64,000 nt of DNA, from assembly GCF_008087625.1 (NCBI RefSeq), contig NZ_CP042997.1, forward strand, positions 9,548,001 through 9,612,000. The letters run 5' to 3'. The translations under genes were made by a program, and so were the position numbers. Positions 54,988-63,880 of this stretch are shown here, piece after piece. This stretch comes from Aquisphaera giovannonii (lineage in GTDB: Bacteria; Planctomycetota; Planctomycetia; Isosphaerales; Isosphaeraceae). A model generated the notes under the pieces. It had not been told where the DNA came from and searched no databases. It worked only from the letters and a program-made list of their open reading frames with translations. The stretch's first letter is position 1, and the number at the start of each line of letters is the position of its first letter.

Positions 54988-55170
54988 GTAGTAAATCTCG
55001 TTATGATTGGATGATGGGACGCGTCCGGATTAGGATACTCGATCCCCCGCCACCGCTCAACTTCTCCTGTCCGATGACTCGAATTGGCAACATCGTCGGG
55101 TCGCCCGTCTGGACAATCCTCCGAGGCCATGGACTGTGGTTGGCCCCTCCCCGCCGCGTACGGCTCGAGT

Positions 55171-56862
55171 CTACAAGCTGTAGAGCTCTTCGTATTTGCG
55201 CCGCAACGAGGCGATCAACGGGCCTTCCTCCGGCGGACGTCCCGTGGCCCGCTCGATGAGTTGGCTCGGTCGGTATCGGCGGCCGTGACGATGGATCCGC
55301 TCCCTGAGCCAGCCCAGCAGGCCCGAGAAATCCCCCCGCGTGAAGGCCCCGTCCAGGTCCGCCAGGTCGAGGCTCGCCCGGGAGTAGAGCTGCGCCGCGT
55401 AGAGGTTGCCCAGGGTGTATGTGGGAAAGTAGCCGAAAAGCCCGGCGCTCCAGTGGATATCCTGGAGGCAGCCTTCTGCGTCGTTGCTCGGGGTGATGCC
55501 GAGCATCTCGGTGTATCTCTGCCCCCAGGCCGAGGGGAGGTCCGCCGCCCCCAGGTCGCCTCGCAGCAACGCCCTTTCGAGCTCGAAACGAATGATCACG
55601 TGCAGGTTGTAAGTCACCTCGTCGGCGTCCGTCCGGATAAGACTCGGCTCGACCCGGTTGATTGCCGCAAGGAATTCGCCGAGCGACACGTCGTGAAGGG
55701 CCTCGCGAAAGACCCCGCGAGCCAGGGGGAACCAGTAATCCCAGAAGGGGCCGCTCCGGGCGACGGCGTTCTCCCAGAGTCGGGATTGGGATTCATGGAT
55801 TCCGAGCGAAACGGCCTCTCCCATGGGCGTGCCAAAGTCCAAAGCAGGCAATCCTTGCTCGTACAGGCCATGGCCGGCCTCGTGGAGGACTCCGAAGAAG
55901 GCTTCTCCGAACTGGCTCTCGTCGTAGCGGGTCGTGATCCGCGTGTCGCCCGGGCCAAGGCCCGTGCAGAAGGGGTGCGCCGTGACGTCCAACCGGCCGC
56001 GATGAAAATCGAAGCCGATGGAGGCGGCCACCATCTCGGCGAAGAATCTCTGCCGATCCGCGGGATAGCGCCTCTTCAGGATCGACCGGGGCCATTCCTT
56101 CTCCCGCCGGAGGCGGGCGGACGCCTCGCCGATCGCCCGTACCAAAGGAATGAGCTGATCGCGGAGCGACAGGAAGAGGGCCGACAATTCGCCACTGCGG
56201 GCGCCGGGCTCGTACTCGTCCAGCAAGGCGTCGTAGATCGGATCACCCTCCGGCGTCCGCGAGCGAAGGCTTGGATCCTCACTCTCCGGGATTGAGTGGC
56301 TGACGCCCGCCGGAGGAGAGTCCACGGATTGCCCCTTGTGCAGGAGGTCCTGGAGCGCCTGCCCCTCCTCTCGCTTGAGGGCGACGATCTTCTCCAACCA
56401 CGGGCGGAAACGGCCGTACGAGGATTCCTGCCGCGCCGCGGCCCATTCGTGCTGGGCCAGGGAAGTCGTACGCGCCAGATCCTCTACGAGCTTACGGGGC
56501 AGACGTGTCGCCCGGTCGTAATTTCGGAGCGACTCCTTGATGTTGGCCGCCTCGACCGAATCTGGCTCGAACAACGAGGATCCGTCCTCGAGAATACGCA
56601 AGAGTTCACCGATGCGGGGATTGATGGCTCGCTCGTGCATGAGCCCCGCGAGGAGTGCCATCTGCTCTCCCCGGTGCTCGGCACCAGCCGTTGGCATGCA
56701 AGTCTGTTCATCCCAACTCAGAACGCCCGCACAGGACGAGAGCACGCCCATCTCTCGCGTCCGCCTCAGGAGCTCCTCGTATGAGTCCTGAATTTCGACC
56801 ACCTTCCCACTCTCCTCGACCTGCCCCTCTACGGGATCGTCCGCAAACGATCTCGCCCACAT
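55171..56862 (-). CDS. M32 carboxypeptidase (Taq carboxypeptidase type)
   Basis: A 563-residue member of family M32. All signature motifs are visible: HPF, DTRITTRY, the zinc site HEAGHGLYEQG (H327, E328, H331), HESQSRLWENAVARS, IRTDADEVTYNLHVIIRFE and GYFPTYTLGN. It removes C-terminal residues from peptides in the cytoplasm. It is somewhat longer than the usual 500 residues because of a low-conservation insert around 185-215. The start is uncertain: the ATG at 56862 lacks a good ribosome binding site. No operon partner. Confidence 0.9.
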   Translation of the reverse strand: MWARSFADDPVEGQVEESGKVVEIQDSYEELLRRTREMGVLSSCAGVLSWDEQTCMPTAGAEHRGEQMALLAGLMHERAINPRIGELLRILEDGSSLFEPDSVEAANIKESLRNYDRATRLPRKLVEDLARTTSLAQHEWAAARQESSYGRFRPWLEKIVALKREEGQALQDLLHKGQSVDSPPAGVSHSIPESEDPSLRSRTPEGDPIYDALLDEYEPGARSGELSALFLSLRDQLIPLVRAIGEASARLRREKEWPRSILKRRYPADRQRFFAEMVAASIGFDFHRGRLDVTAHPFCTGLGPGDTRITTRYDESQFGEAFFGVLHEAGHGLYEQGLPALDFGTPMGEAVSLGIHESQSRLWENAVARSGPFWDYWFPLARGVFREALHDVSLGEFLAAINRVEPSLIRTDADEVTYNLHVIIRFELERALLRGDLGAADLPSAWGQRYTEMLGITPSNDAEGCLQDIHWSAGLFGYFPTYTLGNLYAAQLYSRASLDLADLDGAFTRGDFSGLLGWLRERIHRHGRRYRPSQLIERATGRPPEEGPLIASLRRKYEELYSL

Positions 56863-57028
56863 GATCGCGTCCAGTGCGAGCTCCAGTTGACATCGAGGAA
56901 GTCAAGGCGGCCGCCCCTGCCCCCTCCTAGCCTGGGCTCACGAGTCCGATGACCTGCTCCGGCCCGGTATGAGCCAACAATCGCTGGGCCTCGATTCCGG
57001 CATGAGGGATTGATCATCCGGATGTTCG

Positions 57029-57058
57029 AAAAAAAGAATCGCCCGCGAGGGGCGATTC
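57029..57058 (-). terminator. Intrinsic terminator of the PEP-CTERM gene
   Basis: GAATCGCCC (57036-57044) and GGGCGATTC (57050-57058) form a perfect 9-bp stem around a 5-base loop. On the minus strand the stem is followed by seven Ts (57035-57029). It lies about 80 bp after the stop at 57139. Confidence 0.85.
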
Positions 57059-57138
57059 CTTGGGCTACCGACGAGTCTTTGCTATCTCAGCACGACCTTC
57101 GGTGCCAGCGTGTCATGAACGTTGCAACGTACGTTCAT

Positions 57139-57831
57139 TCAGGCGACCGAGGTCCGCTTGAAGAAGCGGCGGAAGGTAACCAGACCGCTCAGGCCGATGC
57201 CGAGCAGGGCCATCGAGGCGGGCTCGGGGACGGCCGTACCACCGAACGTGGAGAAACCCTGGTTGATGATCGAGACGGTCGCGCCACGATCGCCACCGTA
57301 GAGGAAGATGTCCTTCTGGACGAACACCGTGGTGGCGCCGCTGGAGAAGTTCCCCGAGGCTACCTTGTCGAAATTGCTCGACTCGAGGGACAGGAGAAGG
57401 GGGCCGCTGACGGACCCGTCATAGTAGTTCTCCGCGATCGAGTAGAAGCCGGTGCCACCGAGGTTGCCGCCGACGGACGACAGGATAGCATCCGTGATCA
57501 GCGACCCATCGGTCGTCGTCACATAGTAGCCGATCGAGTAGTCGACCGTGGCGCCCGGAGCGGCGAAGAAACCGCCGGACAGGGTGATCCCAGTCTCACC
57601 CGGGGCGGTGAACGGGCTGACCGTGACGTTGGAGGCCGTCGGGGTAGCGCCAACCGGATCGGTCGAGTAGGTGAAGCCGTAGAACTTCAGGTTGCCGACG
57701 ATCGCGTAATTCCCGGCCGGCTCAAGGGTGTCGAGCGTGGTCGGGAGCGGGATCTGGCCTGCACGGGCCTGGGTGCCGACCAAGGTCAGCGTCACAGCCG
57801 CAGCCATGCAGCCCAAAAGGAAACGTCGCAT
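57139..57831 (-). CDS. PEP-CTERM sorted extracellular protein
   Basis: A 230-residue exported protein. It has an N-terminal signal peptide (MRRFLLGCMAAAVTLTLVGTQARA) and a C-terminal PEP-CTERM sorting signal: VPEPASMALLGIGLSGLVTFRRFFKR, broken as a VPEP motif, a hydrophobic helix and a basic tail. Such proteins are recognised by an exosortase and processed. The body is Ser/Thr/Gly-rich beta structure without a recognised domain. The ATG at 57831 follows GGAGG by 8 bp; a TTG codon immediately upstream was not chosen. The gene is bounded by a terminator and a long intergenic region. Confidence 0.9.
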   Translation of the reverse strand: MRRFLLGCMAAAVTLTLVGTQARAGQIPLPTTLDTLEPAGNYAIVGNLKFYGFTYSTDPVGATPTASNVTVSPFTAPGETGITLSGGFFAAPGATVDYSIGYYVTTTDGSLITDAILSSVGGNLGGTGFYSIAENYYDGSVSGPLLLSLESSNFDKVASGNFSSGATTVFVQKDIFLYGGDRGATVSIINQGFSTFGGTAVPEPASMALLGIGLSGLVTFRRFFKRTSVA

Positions 57832-58971
57832 CAATTGAACCTCCGGAAATCTTGATCCTAAAGAAGAATGACCATCCTGGCCGCGAGGTCGAGCGATCGG
57901 TGGCTAATCAATCGCGGGCGTTCTCCGGATTCCTGACCCGATGAAGAGACTCAGGATTTTGTGTTGCTCGTGACTCGGAAGAGGCGGGCAATCTCACGCC
58001 GGACAGGCATCTCAATCAAAGATGCCCATAAGCATGCAACCGCCAGCATGGGACGGCCGGTGGATCGCCTGGTGCAACAATTCGTGGCCCGTCTTTCGAG
58101 CAATCAGGCCCGGAGCAAGGTGGCCCATTCGCGGCAATGATTGACGGGACGTCGAGCGGGCGTCCGAATTCACATCTTCTGGGGAGTTCGCCGGGCCGAC
58201 GCTCGTCTCGGCCTGTCTGCGAACCCCTTCTCTAAGCCACCACTTCCGAGAAATCCCTTCCATCGCCGGAGAGGGCGAATTCGGGGACATGGTGATGGTT
58301 CGGGTCAGCTTTGTCAACGACAAAAACAGCCTGCGTCCCCTGTCCCGCAGCAGAGCGAGTGGGCCGTTCCCCATCCGCCAACTCCGAGCGACGGCACCAG
58401 CGGACGCCCCCCCCTTAAAAAGCCGACCTTCAGACACAAAAGGCGAACTTTGTGATCTCCTCCTCGCGACTCTCGTCCGCTCCTCGCGGCACGACCCTGG
58501 TTTTAGCTTTTGAAACAGGCAAGATCAAACCAAGATTGAGGGTATTGAGGAAAATCAACATCTCCGCTCACGGACTGGAGTTGAGTGTTGCGAAAAAGCG
58601 TCACTGGCCCGCTGGGGTTCCTTGTTTCAAAAGCTCGCTCCACTTACGCAGTTCCAGTCCGCCGGTGACAGAACCGCAAGCCGCCCCCGACGCCAAACGC
58701 ACACCTACGTGCTCCATATCAGCAAAGAACGGCCCCAGCCAGCTGGGCGAGAAGCGACTTCAAATGCATGCATGCGCACAATTCACTGGTGGACATCTGG
58801 TACATCCCGATGGAAGATCCACCCGGGGCGTCTCCAAAAGGTAGCGGCTGCATAGGTGCGGACGTCGAACGAGCCCGCTTGCCGCGAGGGATGTCACGGC
58901 GTCGATGGACGACGCTCGCGACCTCCCCGACCGCGGCAGGCGGGCATGGAGTGATCGGGCCAGGGAGGATA
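57832..58971. other. Long intergenic region with an inverted-repeat segment
   Basis: About 1140 bp without a convincing gene. A 426-bp frame at 58012-58437 on the minus strand has no family resemblance or good start. The section around 58500-58640 is low in GC and bounded by a perfect 13-bp inverted repeat. No tRNA or known RNA recognised. Confidence 0.45.
58505..58635. repeat. 131-bp segment bounded by perfect 13-bp inverted repeats
   Basis: AGCTTTTGAAACA at 58505-58517 is the exact reverse complement of TGTTTCAAAAGCT at 58623-58635; the match extends two more bases with one mismatch. The interior is AT-richer than the genome and non-coding. It may be a MITE or a structured RNA with a closing stem. 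No target duplication is visible. Confidence 0.6.
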
Positions 58972-60006
58972 TCAGGCGGCGGATACGCGCCGCCCCGGGA
59001 GCGGGTCGTCCTCGTCCCGCATCGCAATCAGGCGTTCGCGAAGCTTTTCGAGGGCTTGAAACAGGATAGCCCGGACGCGGGCGGGACCGATCCCGAGCAA
59101 TCGGCTGATCTCGCTGTATTTCATGACCGTGGGCATTTGATCCTTCCCTGATGCATGACGGCGCGAGGGGCGTGCGGCCCCTTCAAGTCGGAATCGACAT
59201 TTGATGACGCGGGCCTCGAGCCGGGTCAAGGAATGCACCGCCCTCCGCAGATTGGAGTTCGCCTCGGCCTTCTCCGCCTCCAGGTCGGGCCGGTGAGGGT
59301 CGATCACCATCTCCTCGAGCTGGCCCGAGTCCTCCCCTTCTGCGATCGACCAGCCCGTCTGAGTCTTGATGGAAGAGACGACGCTGCGAAGTCGACGCAC
59401 CGACAGGTGTAGCCGGTTTGCCAGCACCTCCAGGTCCCATTCACCCTGGCCCGGGCAGGTGAATCCGGCCTCCGGCGACGGGGAATGCTCATCCGAGCTG
59501 GGCAGCCCCGTTTCCGACGGAGGCTCGGGAAGGGGATCGGAAAGTTGACGCTGGCAGCGTCCGTGCAAATCGACCAGGTAGCGAGGCAGGCGGATCAGCG
59601 AGAGGTTATCCCCGACGGCCCGCTGCACGTAGCGTCGGATCCAGGACGCGGCATAGGCGCCGAAGCGGACGTGGTGACGTGCGGGATCGTAGAGTTCGGC
59701 CGCGCGGATGAGGCCGCAGGTCCCCTCCTGGCGTAGGTCCTCGATCGTCATGCCATCGCAGCGGAAGCCTCGCACGATATGCACAACCAGGCCGAGGTTT
59801 GCGGCGATCAAGGCGTCGCGGGCCTCCCGATCGCCGCTCTTGACGCGGGCGGCCAGCCGCCCCTCCTCATCCTTATCGAGCAGGCTGGGGACGTGGTCGG
59901 GGCATCGGCCCCCATTCGACGGCGAGGCGTCGCCCGAACCCGCCCGCTTCGTCCCAAAGGGCCTACGTACGGTCGCCTCGGGACGAGCATTGAGGATCAT
60001 CGCCAT
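58972..60006 (-). CDS. Sigma-70 family RNA polymerase sigma factor (non-ECF)
   Basis: A 344-residue sigma factor. Region 2 is complete (LIAANLGLVVHIVRGFRCDGMTIEDLRQEGTCGLIRAAELYDPARHHVRFGAYAASWIRRYVQRAV, about 70-130), with the region 3 segment (WDLEVLANRLHLSVRRLRSVV) and region 4 (SRLLGIGPARVRAILFQALEKLRERL). This makes it a group 2/3 type and not an ECF factor. A Pro-rich linker of about 40 residues splits regions 2 and 3. The start at 60006 is chosen for GAGGAAG upstream; 60045 is also in frame. It is the last gene of a seven-gene train on the minus strand and may direct that train's transcription or respond to it. Confidence 0.85.
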   Translation of the reverse strand: MAMILNARPEATVRRPFGTKRAGSGDASPSNGGRCPDHVPSLLDKDEEGRLAARVKSGDREARDALIAANLGLVVHIVRGFRCDGMTIEDLRQEGTCGLIRAAELYDPARHHVRFGAYAASWIRRYVQRAVGDNLSLIRLPRYLVDLHGRCQRQLSDPLPEPPSETGLPSSDEHSPSPEAGFTCPGQGEWDLEVLANRLHLSVRRLRSVVSSIKTQTGWSIAEGEDSGQLEEMVIDPHRPDLEAEKAEANSNLRRAVHSLTRLEARVIKCRFRLEGAARPSRRHASGKDQMPTVMKYSEISRLLGIGPARVRAILFQALEKLRERLIAMRDEDDPLPGRRVSAA

Positions 60007-60100
60007 GAGAATGCTTCCTCTTCCTATGGAAAGAACATCCCGCACCGGCCCGCCCTCCCCTTCGGCGGCGACGCGACGCGAGAAGGTATGTCGAGATGCT

Positions 60101-60619
60101 TCAGGCAGGGCGGTCCCTGGATTCGTCGGGAGTGGCCCAGGGACGGAGGGGCCGTCGCGCGTCTTGTCGCGGTTTTGCCGGGGTCGAGAGCGCCCAGCGG
60201 CCGGCCTCCACCGCTTCCACCGCCGCCCTCGCGGTCGGGAACGGCAGGCTACGCGGGATCACTCCCACGTGCGTCAGCTTGCGGACGTACCACCGGCCCG
60301 CGAGATGGCCGGACGAGAATTGCTGGGTGAATCGCGGCGTGTAGACGACCAGGGACTCCCCCGAGGGACGGTCGAGGACGCGGACCGAGCCGTCCGACTG
60401 CCGCCCTCCGACGTGGACGCGAGGGACTGGGATCTCGGAGACCGGGAGCAGCGAGAGAATCGCCAGGGCCCTGGCCGCGTTGCCATAGCCGCCGGACCCG
60501 GCCTCCGTCCGCTCAACGGGGCGAGGCCGCCTCATGGGCAGGATCTCGGGACCGTGCTCCCCCGGGGTTGACTCTCCTGCGAGATCGCCTTCGCGATCCG
60601 ATTGCGTTTCCGGGATCAT
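60101..60619 (-). CDS. Hypothetical 172-residue protein
   Basis: No family recognised. The N-terminal 30 residues are polar (MIPETQSDREGDLAGESTPGEHGPEI). The middle has GGYGNAARALAILSLLPVSEIPVPRVHVGGRQSDGSVRVL and FTQQFSSGHLAGRWYVRKLTHVGVIPRS, suggesting a small alpha/beta or beta domain. It has no signal peptide and no cysteine cluster. A strong GGAGGAGG ribosome binding site precedes the ATG at 60619, which supports it as a real gene. It lies 94 bp upstream of the sigma factor and 167 bp downstream of the pentapeptide-repeat gene, on the same strand. Confidence 0.6.
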   Translation of the reverse strand: MIPETQSDREGDLAGESTPGEHGPEILPMRRPRPVERTEAGSGGYGNAARALAILSLLPVSEIPVPRVHVGGRQSDGSVRVLDRPSGESLVVYTPRFTQQFSSGHLAGRWYVRKLTHVGVIPRSLPFPTARAAVEAVEAGRWALSTPAKPRQDARRPLRPWATPDESRDRPA

Positions 60620-60786
60620 GGGCGTGCCTCCTCCGAAAGGGCGGGCGGGATGGGGCGCTCGGGTCGCGATTGCGGGAGTATCTCGGAGCCCGACGAGGCG
60701 CGCAGGTCGGGCGCGACCGTCGGAACGACGGGGAGATCGTCGGCGGCGATGCGTTCAGGGGAGGGATGCGAGCGGAGCGGGCCGGC

Positions 60787-61542
60787 TCATCGAGCCCGGG
60801 CCGTCCTGCGGGCGCCCGGACGCGGGCGGGGACGCGACGTCCAGAGCATGGGCGAGGTGGGTGCCTGCGGCGGGGCGGGGGCGGATGTCGCCGGGGCGAC
60901 ATCGAGTGCCAACGCCCGGAGGATGGCCGGGGAATTGTCGCCGGCGCGTATGAAGGGCCCCAAGGCGGCGATCGCGCGGTCCGTCGACTCGCGATCGGCG
61001 AGGATCGCCTTGAGCCATGCGACAGGCCGCTCCGCGTCGCCGACGGGGTCGACCTCGGGCCCGGCAGGGCGGCCGGCCGCCCTGTCCGCCCTACGGAGGA
61101 GTTCGCCGGGCATACCGGCCCACCGCCAGTCGAGGACGGTGCCGTCGAGGCTCGCCCCGTAGAAGAGGGCGCCGCGGAGATCGGCCCCGACCAGGTGGGC
61201 ACCGTCGAGCCTCGCGCCGCGGAGGTCGGCGCCGCGGAGGTCGGCATGCCTGAGGTCGGCCCCCGAAAGGTCCGCGTCCTGCAGATAGGTCCGCACCAGC
61301 CTGGCCGTCCGCAGGTCGGCCCCGGTAAGGTCGGCGCCGGAGAGTAAGGCGTGCCCCAAGTCGGCGCCACGCAGCTCGAGGGCGGCGAGGAAGGCCCCCG
61401 GCGCGACGATGCTCTTCAGGTCGGCGTAGGGCAGCAAGGCTCGTCGCGCCGCGGCCGCCTCGAGGGCGAGAGGGAAGGACCTGGCCTCGACGAGCAGGAG
61501 CGGCATCCCGCTCCACCGATGTACGATCGAATAAATCGCCAT
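60787..61542 (-). CDS. Pentapeptide-repeat protein
   Basis: A 251-residue protein. The first 45 residues are a conserved-looking N-terminal domain (MAIYSIVHRWSGMPLLLVEARSF). Residues about 50-130 are tandem A(D/N)LxG-type pentapeptides (LRGADLGHALLSGADLTGADL and so on, some 14-16 repeats) forming a right-handed quadrilateral beta helix. The rest is an Ala/Pro-rich tail with WLKAILADRESTDRAIAALGPFIRAGDN. Pentapeptide proteins range from gyrase protectors to structural proteins; neither role can be assigned. The start at 61542 follows GGGGGT. It lies within the minus-strand train ending with the sigma factor. Confidence 0.78.
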   Translation of the reverse strand: MAIYSIVHRWSGMPLLLVEARSFPLALEAAAARRALLPYADLKSIVAPGAFLAALELRGADLGHALLSGADLTGADLRTARLVRTYLQDADLSGADLRHADLRGADLRGARLDGAHLVGADLRGALFYGASLDGTVLDWRWAGMPGELLRRADRAAGRPAGPEVDPVGDAERPVAWLKAILADRESTDRAIAALGPFIRAGDNSPAILRALALDVAPATSAPAPPQAPTSPMLWTSRPRPRPGARRTARAR

Positions 61543-61783
61543 GATTGTGACCCCCGGGCCGCCGCGGGCGAGTCCCATCGCCGTGCAGGTCGGCGGCCTC
61601 GATCGATTCGCAGTTCTGTATCAATCCCGGCTTCGACTTGATGGACGACGCCGGAGACGCGGCGACGCCCTCGACTCGTCCTGCTGCCGACTCATCCCCT
61701 GCCGCCCGGCGAGGCTGGGCGGCAGGGGACTCGGACCCGATCGGCCGACGGGCGAGGCCGACCGGGCGGGGATGCTCCGCCTC

Positions 61784-62002
61784 TCAACCGGGCCCGGCGG
61801 GCCCGGACGGCGGCAGCGGCGGGATGATGATCGGCGGCTCGGCGGTCGGCAGCGGGCCCGGATCCGGCTCCGGCCGCGGCGCCGGGTCGTCGTCCGGGGC
61901 GGGCTTGCGGTCGAAGGCGTGGCTCACCAATCCGCTCATGCTCAGGCGACGCTCCAGGGCATCCGGCGCGTAGCCCCCTTCGAAGACGAATCGTCGGCTC
62001 AT
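61784..62002 (-). CDS. 72-residue proline-rich small peptide
   Basis: The N-terminal half (MSRRFVFEGGYAPDALERRLSMSGLVSHAFDRK) is conserved-looking and amphipathic, while the C-terminal half (PAPDDDPAPRPEPDPGPLPT and so on) is a Pro/Asp/Glu-rich tail. No signal peptide or cysteine. The AAAGGAG ribosome binding site, 7 bp from the ATG at 62002, is one of the best in the window and argues for a real gene. A leader-plus-tail layout recalls small precursor peptides, but no processing enzyme is visible. It is flanked on both sides by 240-285 bp non-coding gaps, unlike the tight spacing upstream. Confidence 0.6.
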   Translation of the reverse strand: MSRRFVFEGGYAPDALERRLSMSGLVSHAFDRKPAPDDDPAPRPEPDPGPLPTAEPPIIIPPLPPSGPAGPG

Positions 62003-62287
62003 CTCGGTGCTCCTTTCCATGAGTCGTGAGGCTGCCCTCTGGCGGGAGGGCCAACACGGCGAAACGAACGGGCCGGATGCGAGCCCCGGCCTCGGTCATC
62101 TCCTCGCTTCTGGTGGCCCCCGCTTCCTCGTAGCTTTTACCTAACACGATCACCCCCCCGGGAAGCTCGGTTTCATCGGCGGGGGGAAAACCCGCGGGGG
62201 GCTGGCTGGCGTGCGAGCCGATGGCTCGCGAGCGTCGTGGCGAAGGGGGCGGATGCTGCGCCCCCGCATGAGGGTCGCGAGGCCCGA
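62003..62287. other. 285-bp gap in the minus-strand gene train
   Basis: Non-coding between the 72-residue peptide and the 108-residue gene. It contains GC-rich patches (CCCCCCC near 62153 and GGGGGG near 62179-62196) that could pair, but no T tract. It may hold a promoter for the downstream half of the train. Confidence 0.35.
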
Positions 62288-62614
62288 TCACCGCCCGGCC
62301 GGGGCCGAGCCCCGGGGCTCGTCGAGGTCGGACCGGAAGATCCGGCACAGTCGCTCACACGCTGCAATGTACATCTGATCGAACGCGAACCCGACCCGGC
62401 CGGAGGGCCCCGCGCCCTCGGACCGGAGCTGGAGCAGCGGGACGATCGCCTTGATCCAGAGCCGATGCGGCAGCTCCGGATCGATGGGCTCGTCGGCCAG
62501 CTCGAGCGCCGGCTCGTCATCGGCCCGCGGGGGCGGGCCCTGGCCGTCGCCCTCGACCGCGTCGGCCGGATCGTCGAGCGGGCCGGGTATTCCCTCGAGG
62601 TCGTGGGGCTTCAC
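62288..62614 (-). CDS. Hypothetical 108-residue protein
   Basis: The N-terminal 45 residues are acidic and Pro-rich, followed by a compact amphipathic segment LWIKAIVPLLQLRSEGAGPSGRVGFAFDQMYIAACERLCRIFRSDLDEP. No known family. It starts with GTG at 62614, 8 bp after AGGAG, a convincing site; no ATG fits. It lies 51 bp downstream of the cysteine-cluster gene on the same strand, so the two are probably translated from one transcript. Confidence 0.6.
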   Translation of the reverse strand: MKPHDLEGIPGPLDDPADAVEGDGQGPPPRADDEPALELADEPIDPELPHRLWIKAIVPLLQLRSEGAGPSGRVGFAFDQMYIAACERLCRIFRSDLDEPRGSAPAGR

Positions 62615-62665
62615 TTCGAATGCTCCTGTGGAAAGTCGGGCGATCCGGCCGCGGCCGGAGGGATC

Positions 62666-63067
62666 CTAGACTTGGCGTCGGGAGTCATCGTCCAGGCAAT
62701 CGAGGCAGTCCTGATGATTGACGAGGCCGCTTCGGCTCTTGCCCAACGAGCAGCGGGCGAGCCCGCCGCAACCGCAGTCGGCCCGCGCGGTACGGTGGGG
62801 GCACGCCTCGATCCGGCGGAGCGAGGCGAGGACCGCAGCCGCCGTGGGCCGTGACGGGCGGTCGTGCGGCCCATCGCCCGCGGGGGCGGGCTCGGACGAG
62901 GCCAGGCGCGGGAGGAGTTCCCGGTATGCCGGGTCGTAGTCCGGATGCGACGGGCTCGCGAGCGCGCAGAGCCGCCTCACGCGGCCCCCCGGGCAGCGTA
63001 GGGCCGGCTCCACGGGGCACCCGACGCACCGGGATTCGTCTGTCGGCGATGTCGTCATCGGGGTCAT
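62666..63067 (-). CDS. Small cysteine-cluster protein (133 residues)
   Basis: Two cysteine clusters: CVGCPVEPALRCPGGRVRRLC near the N terminus and, in the last 45 residues, CPHRTARADCGCGGLARCSLGK and HQDCLDCLDD. The second (CPH-x-C-x-C-x-C-xGK-x-CxxC) resembles short metal-binding tails found in many planctomycete proteins. There is no signal peptide, so a cytoplasmic zinc or iron-sulfur protein is possible; a secreted disulfide protein is not excluded. The start is uncertain: ATGs at 63067 and 63058 both have weak ribosome binding sites. It is 47 bp downstream of the 235-residue gene. Confidence 0.65.
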   Translation of the reverse strand: MTPMTTSPTDESRCVGCPVEPALRCPGGRVRRLCALASPSHPDYDPAYRELLPRLASSEPAPAGDGPHDRPSRPTAAAVLASLRRIEACPHRTARADCGCGGLARCSLGKSRSGLVNHQDCLDCLDDDSRRQV

Positions 63068-63114
63068 CACGTCCCGGCCGGGCGAGGATGCCGGGCCCGC
63101 GGCATCGGCGCGAT

Positions 63115-63822
63115 TCACTGGGTGATCGTGAACCCGGAGTAGCCCTTGTTCCAGAGCACCGGGCAGGCCGCGGCCGTCACCGTGAAGTGGAGATACAGGG
63201 GGTTGCACGAGGCCGCGTCCAGCGAGAGGGCGAGGGGGCTACTGCCCGGGCTGACGCATGCCTGCGATTGGCCGTCGGGGCACGAGCCGCTGAGGTAGTA
63301 GGCCACTCCGAGTTGGACCCGCGAGCTCCCGCAGGTGAGGGAGAAGAGCAACTGCTGGGTGCAGGCCGAGAGCCAACTCGAAGGGGCCTTATAGACCAGG
63401 GTGGTCGACCCATTGCCGAGGCGGGCGTTGGTCCAGGAGATCACCAGGTTCCTGCTGGGCAGCGAACACGGCGAACAGATCAGGCCGGACGATGCCCCGG
63501 AATCCGCCACCCAGCGCCCGCCGACCGCGAACGCCGCGACGAGGTCGCCCGCCGCGGGAGTCCTCGAGCCGATGAGCACCACGGGGATCGAGCGAGACGT
63601 GTCGACCGAGAGGTCGGGGGCGGCGCCCTCGCCCTCGCGCCCCCCCAGGGACACCGGGTGGACGAGGAACACCCTATCGGTGCTCGAGGGCATGGCCCCG
63701 CCGCTGGTCACCTGGCCGAGGAACCGCGGGGCTCCGTCGCGGACGGGCGACGGGAGAGGGACCAGGGAGCGAATCGCCTCTTCGTGAAGCCTCGCCAGTC
63801 TTCTGGGATCGTGTTCGATCAT
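63115..63822 (-). CDS. Cysteine-rich beta-structured protein (235 residues)
   Basis: No named family. After an N-terminal polar 50 residues, the protein is a beta-rich, cysteine-spaced domain: GLICSPCSLPSRNLVISWTN, SACTQQLLFSLTCGSSRVQLGVAYYL, GSCPDGQSQACVSPG and CNPLYLHFTVTAAACPVLWNKGYSGFTITQ. Similar Cys-spaced domains occur in planctomycete proteins of unknown role. No signal peptide is visible at the chosen start (63822), although the frame is open upstream to 63921. The cysteines suggest disulfides and thus export by an unrecognised route. It ends 47 bp before the cysteine-cluster gene. Confidence 0.6.
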   Translation of the reverse strand: MIEHDPRRLARLHEEAIRSLVPLPSPVRDGAPRFLGQVTSGGAMPSSTDRVFLVHPVSLGGREGEGAAPDLSVDTSRSIPVVLIGSRTPAAGDLVAAFAVGGRWVADSGASSGLICSPCSLPSRNLVISWTNARLGNGSTTLVYKAPSSWLSACTQQLLFSLTCGSSRVQLGVAYYLSGSCPDGQSQACVSPGSSPLALSLDAASCNPLYLHFTVTAAACPVLWNKGYSGFTITQ

Positions 63823-63880
63823 CGATCTCGAGCGTCGAGGGAGAGGGGGCAGCTCCGGCGCCAGCCGACGCCGCGAAGGC

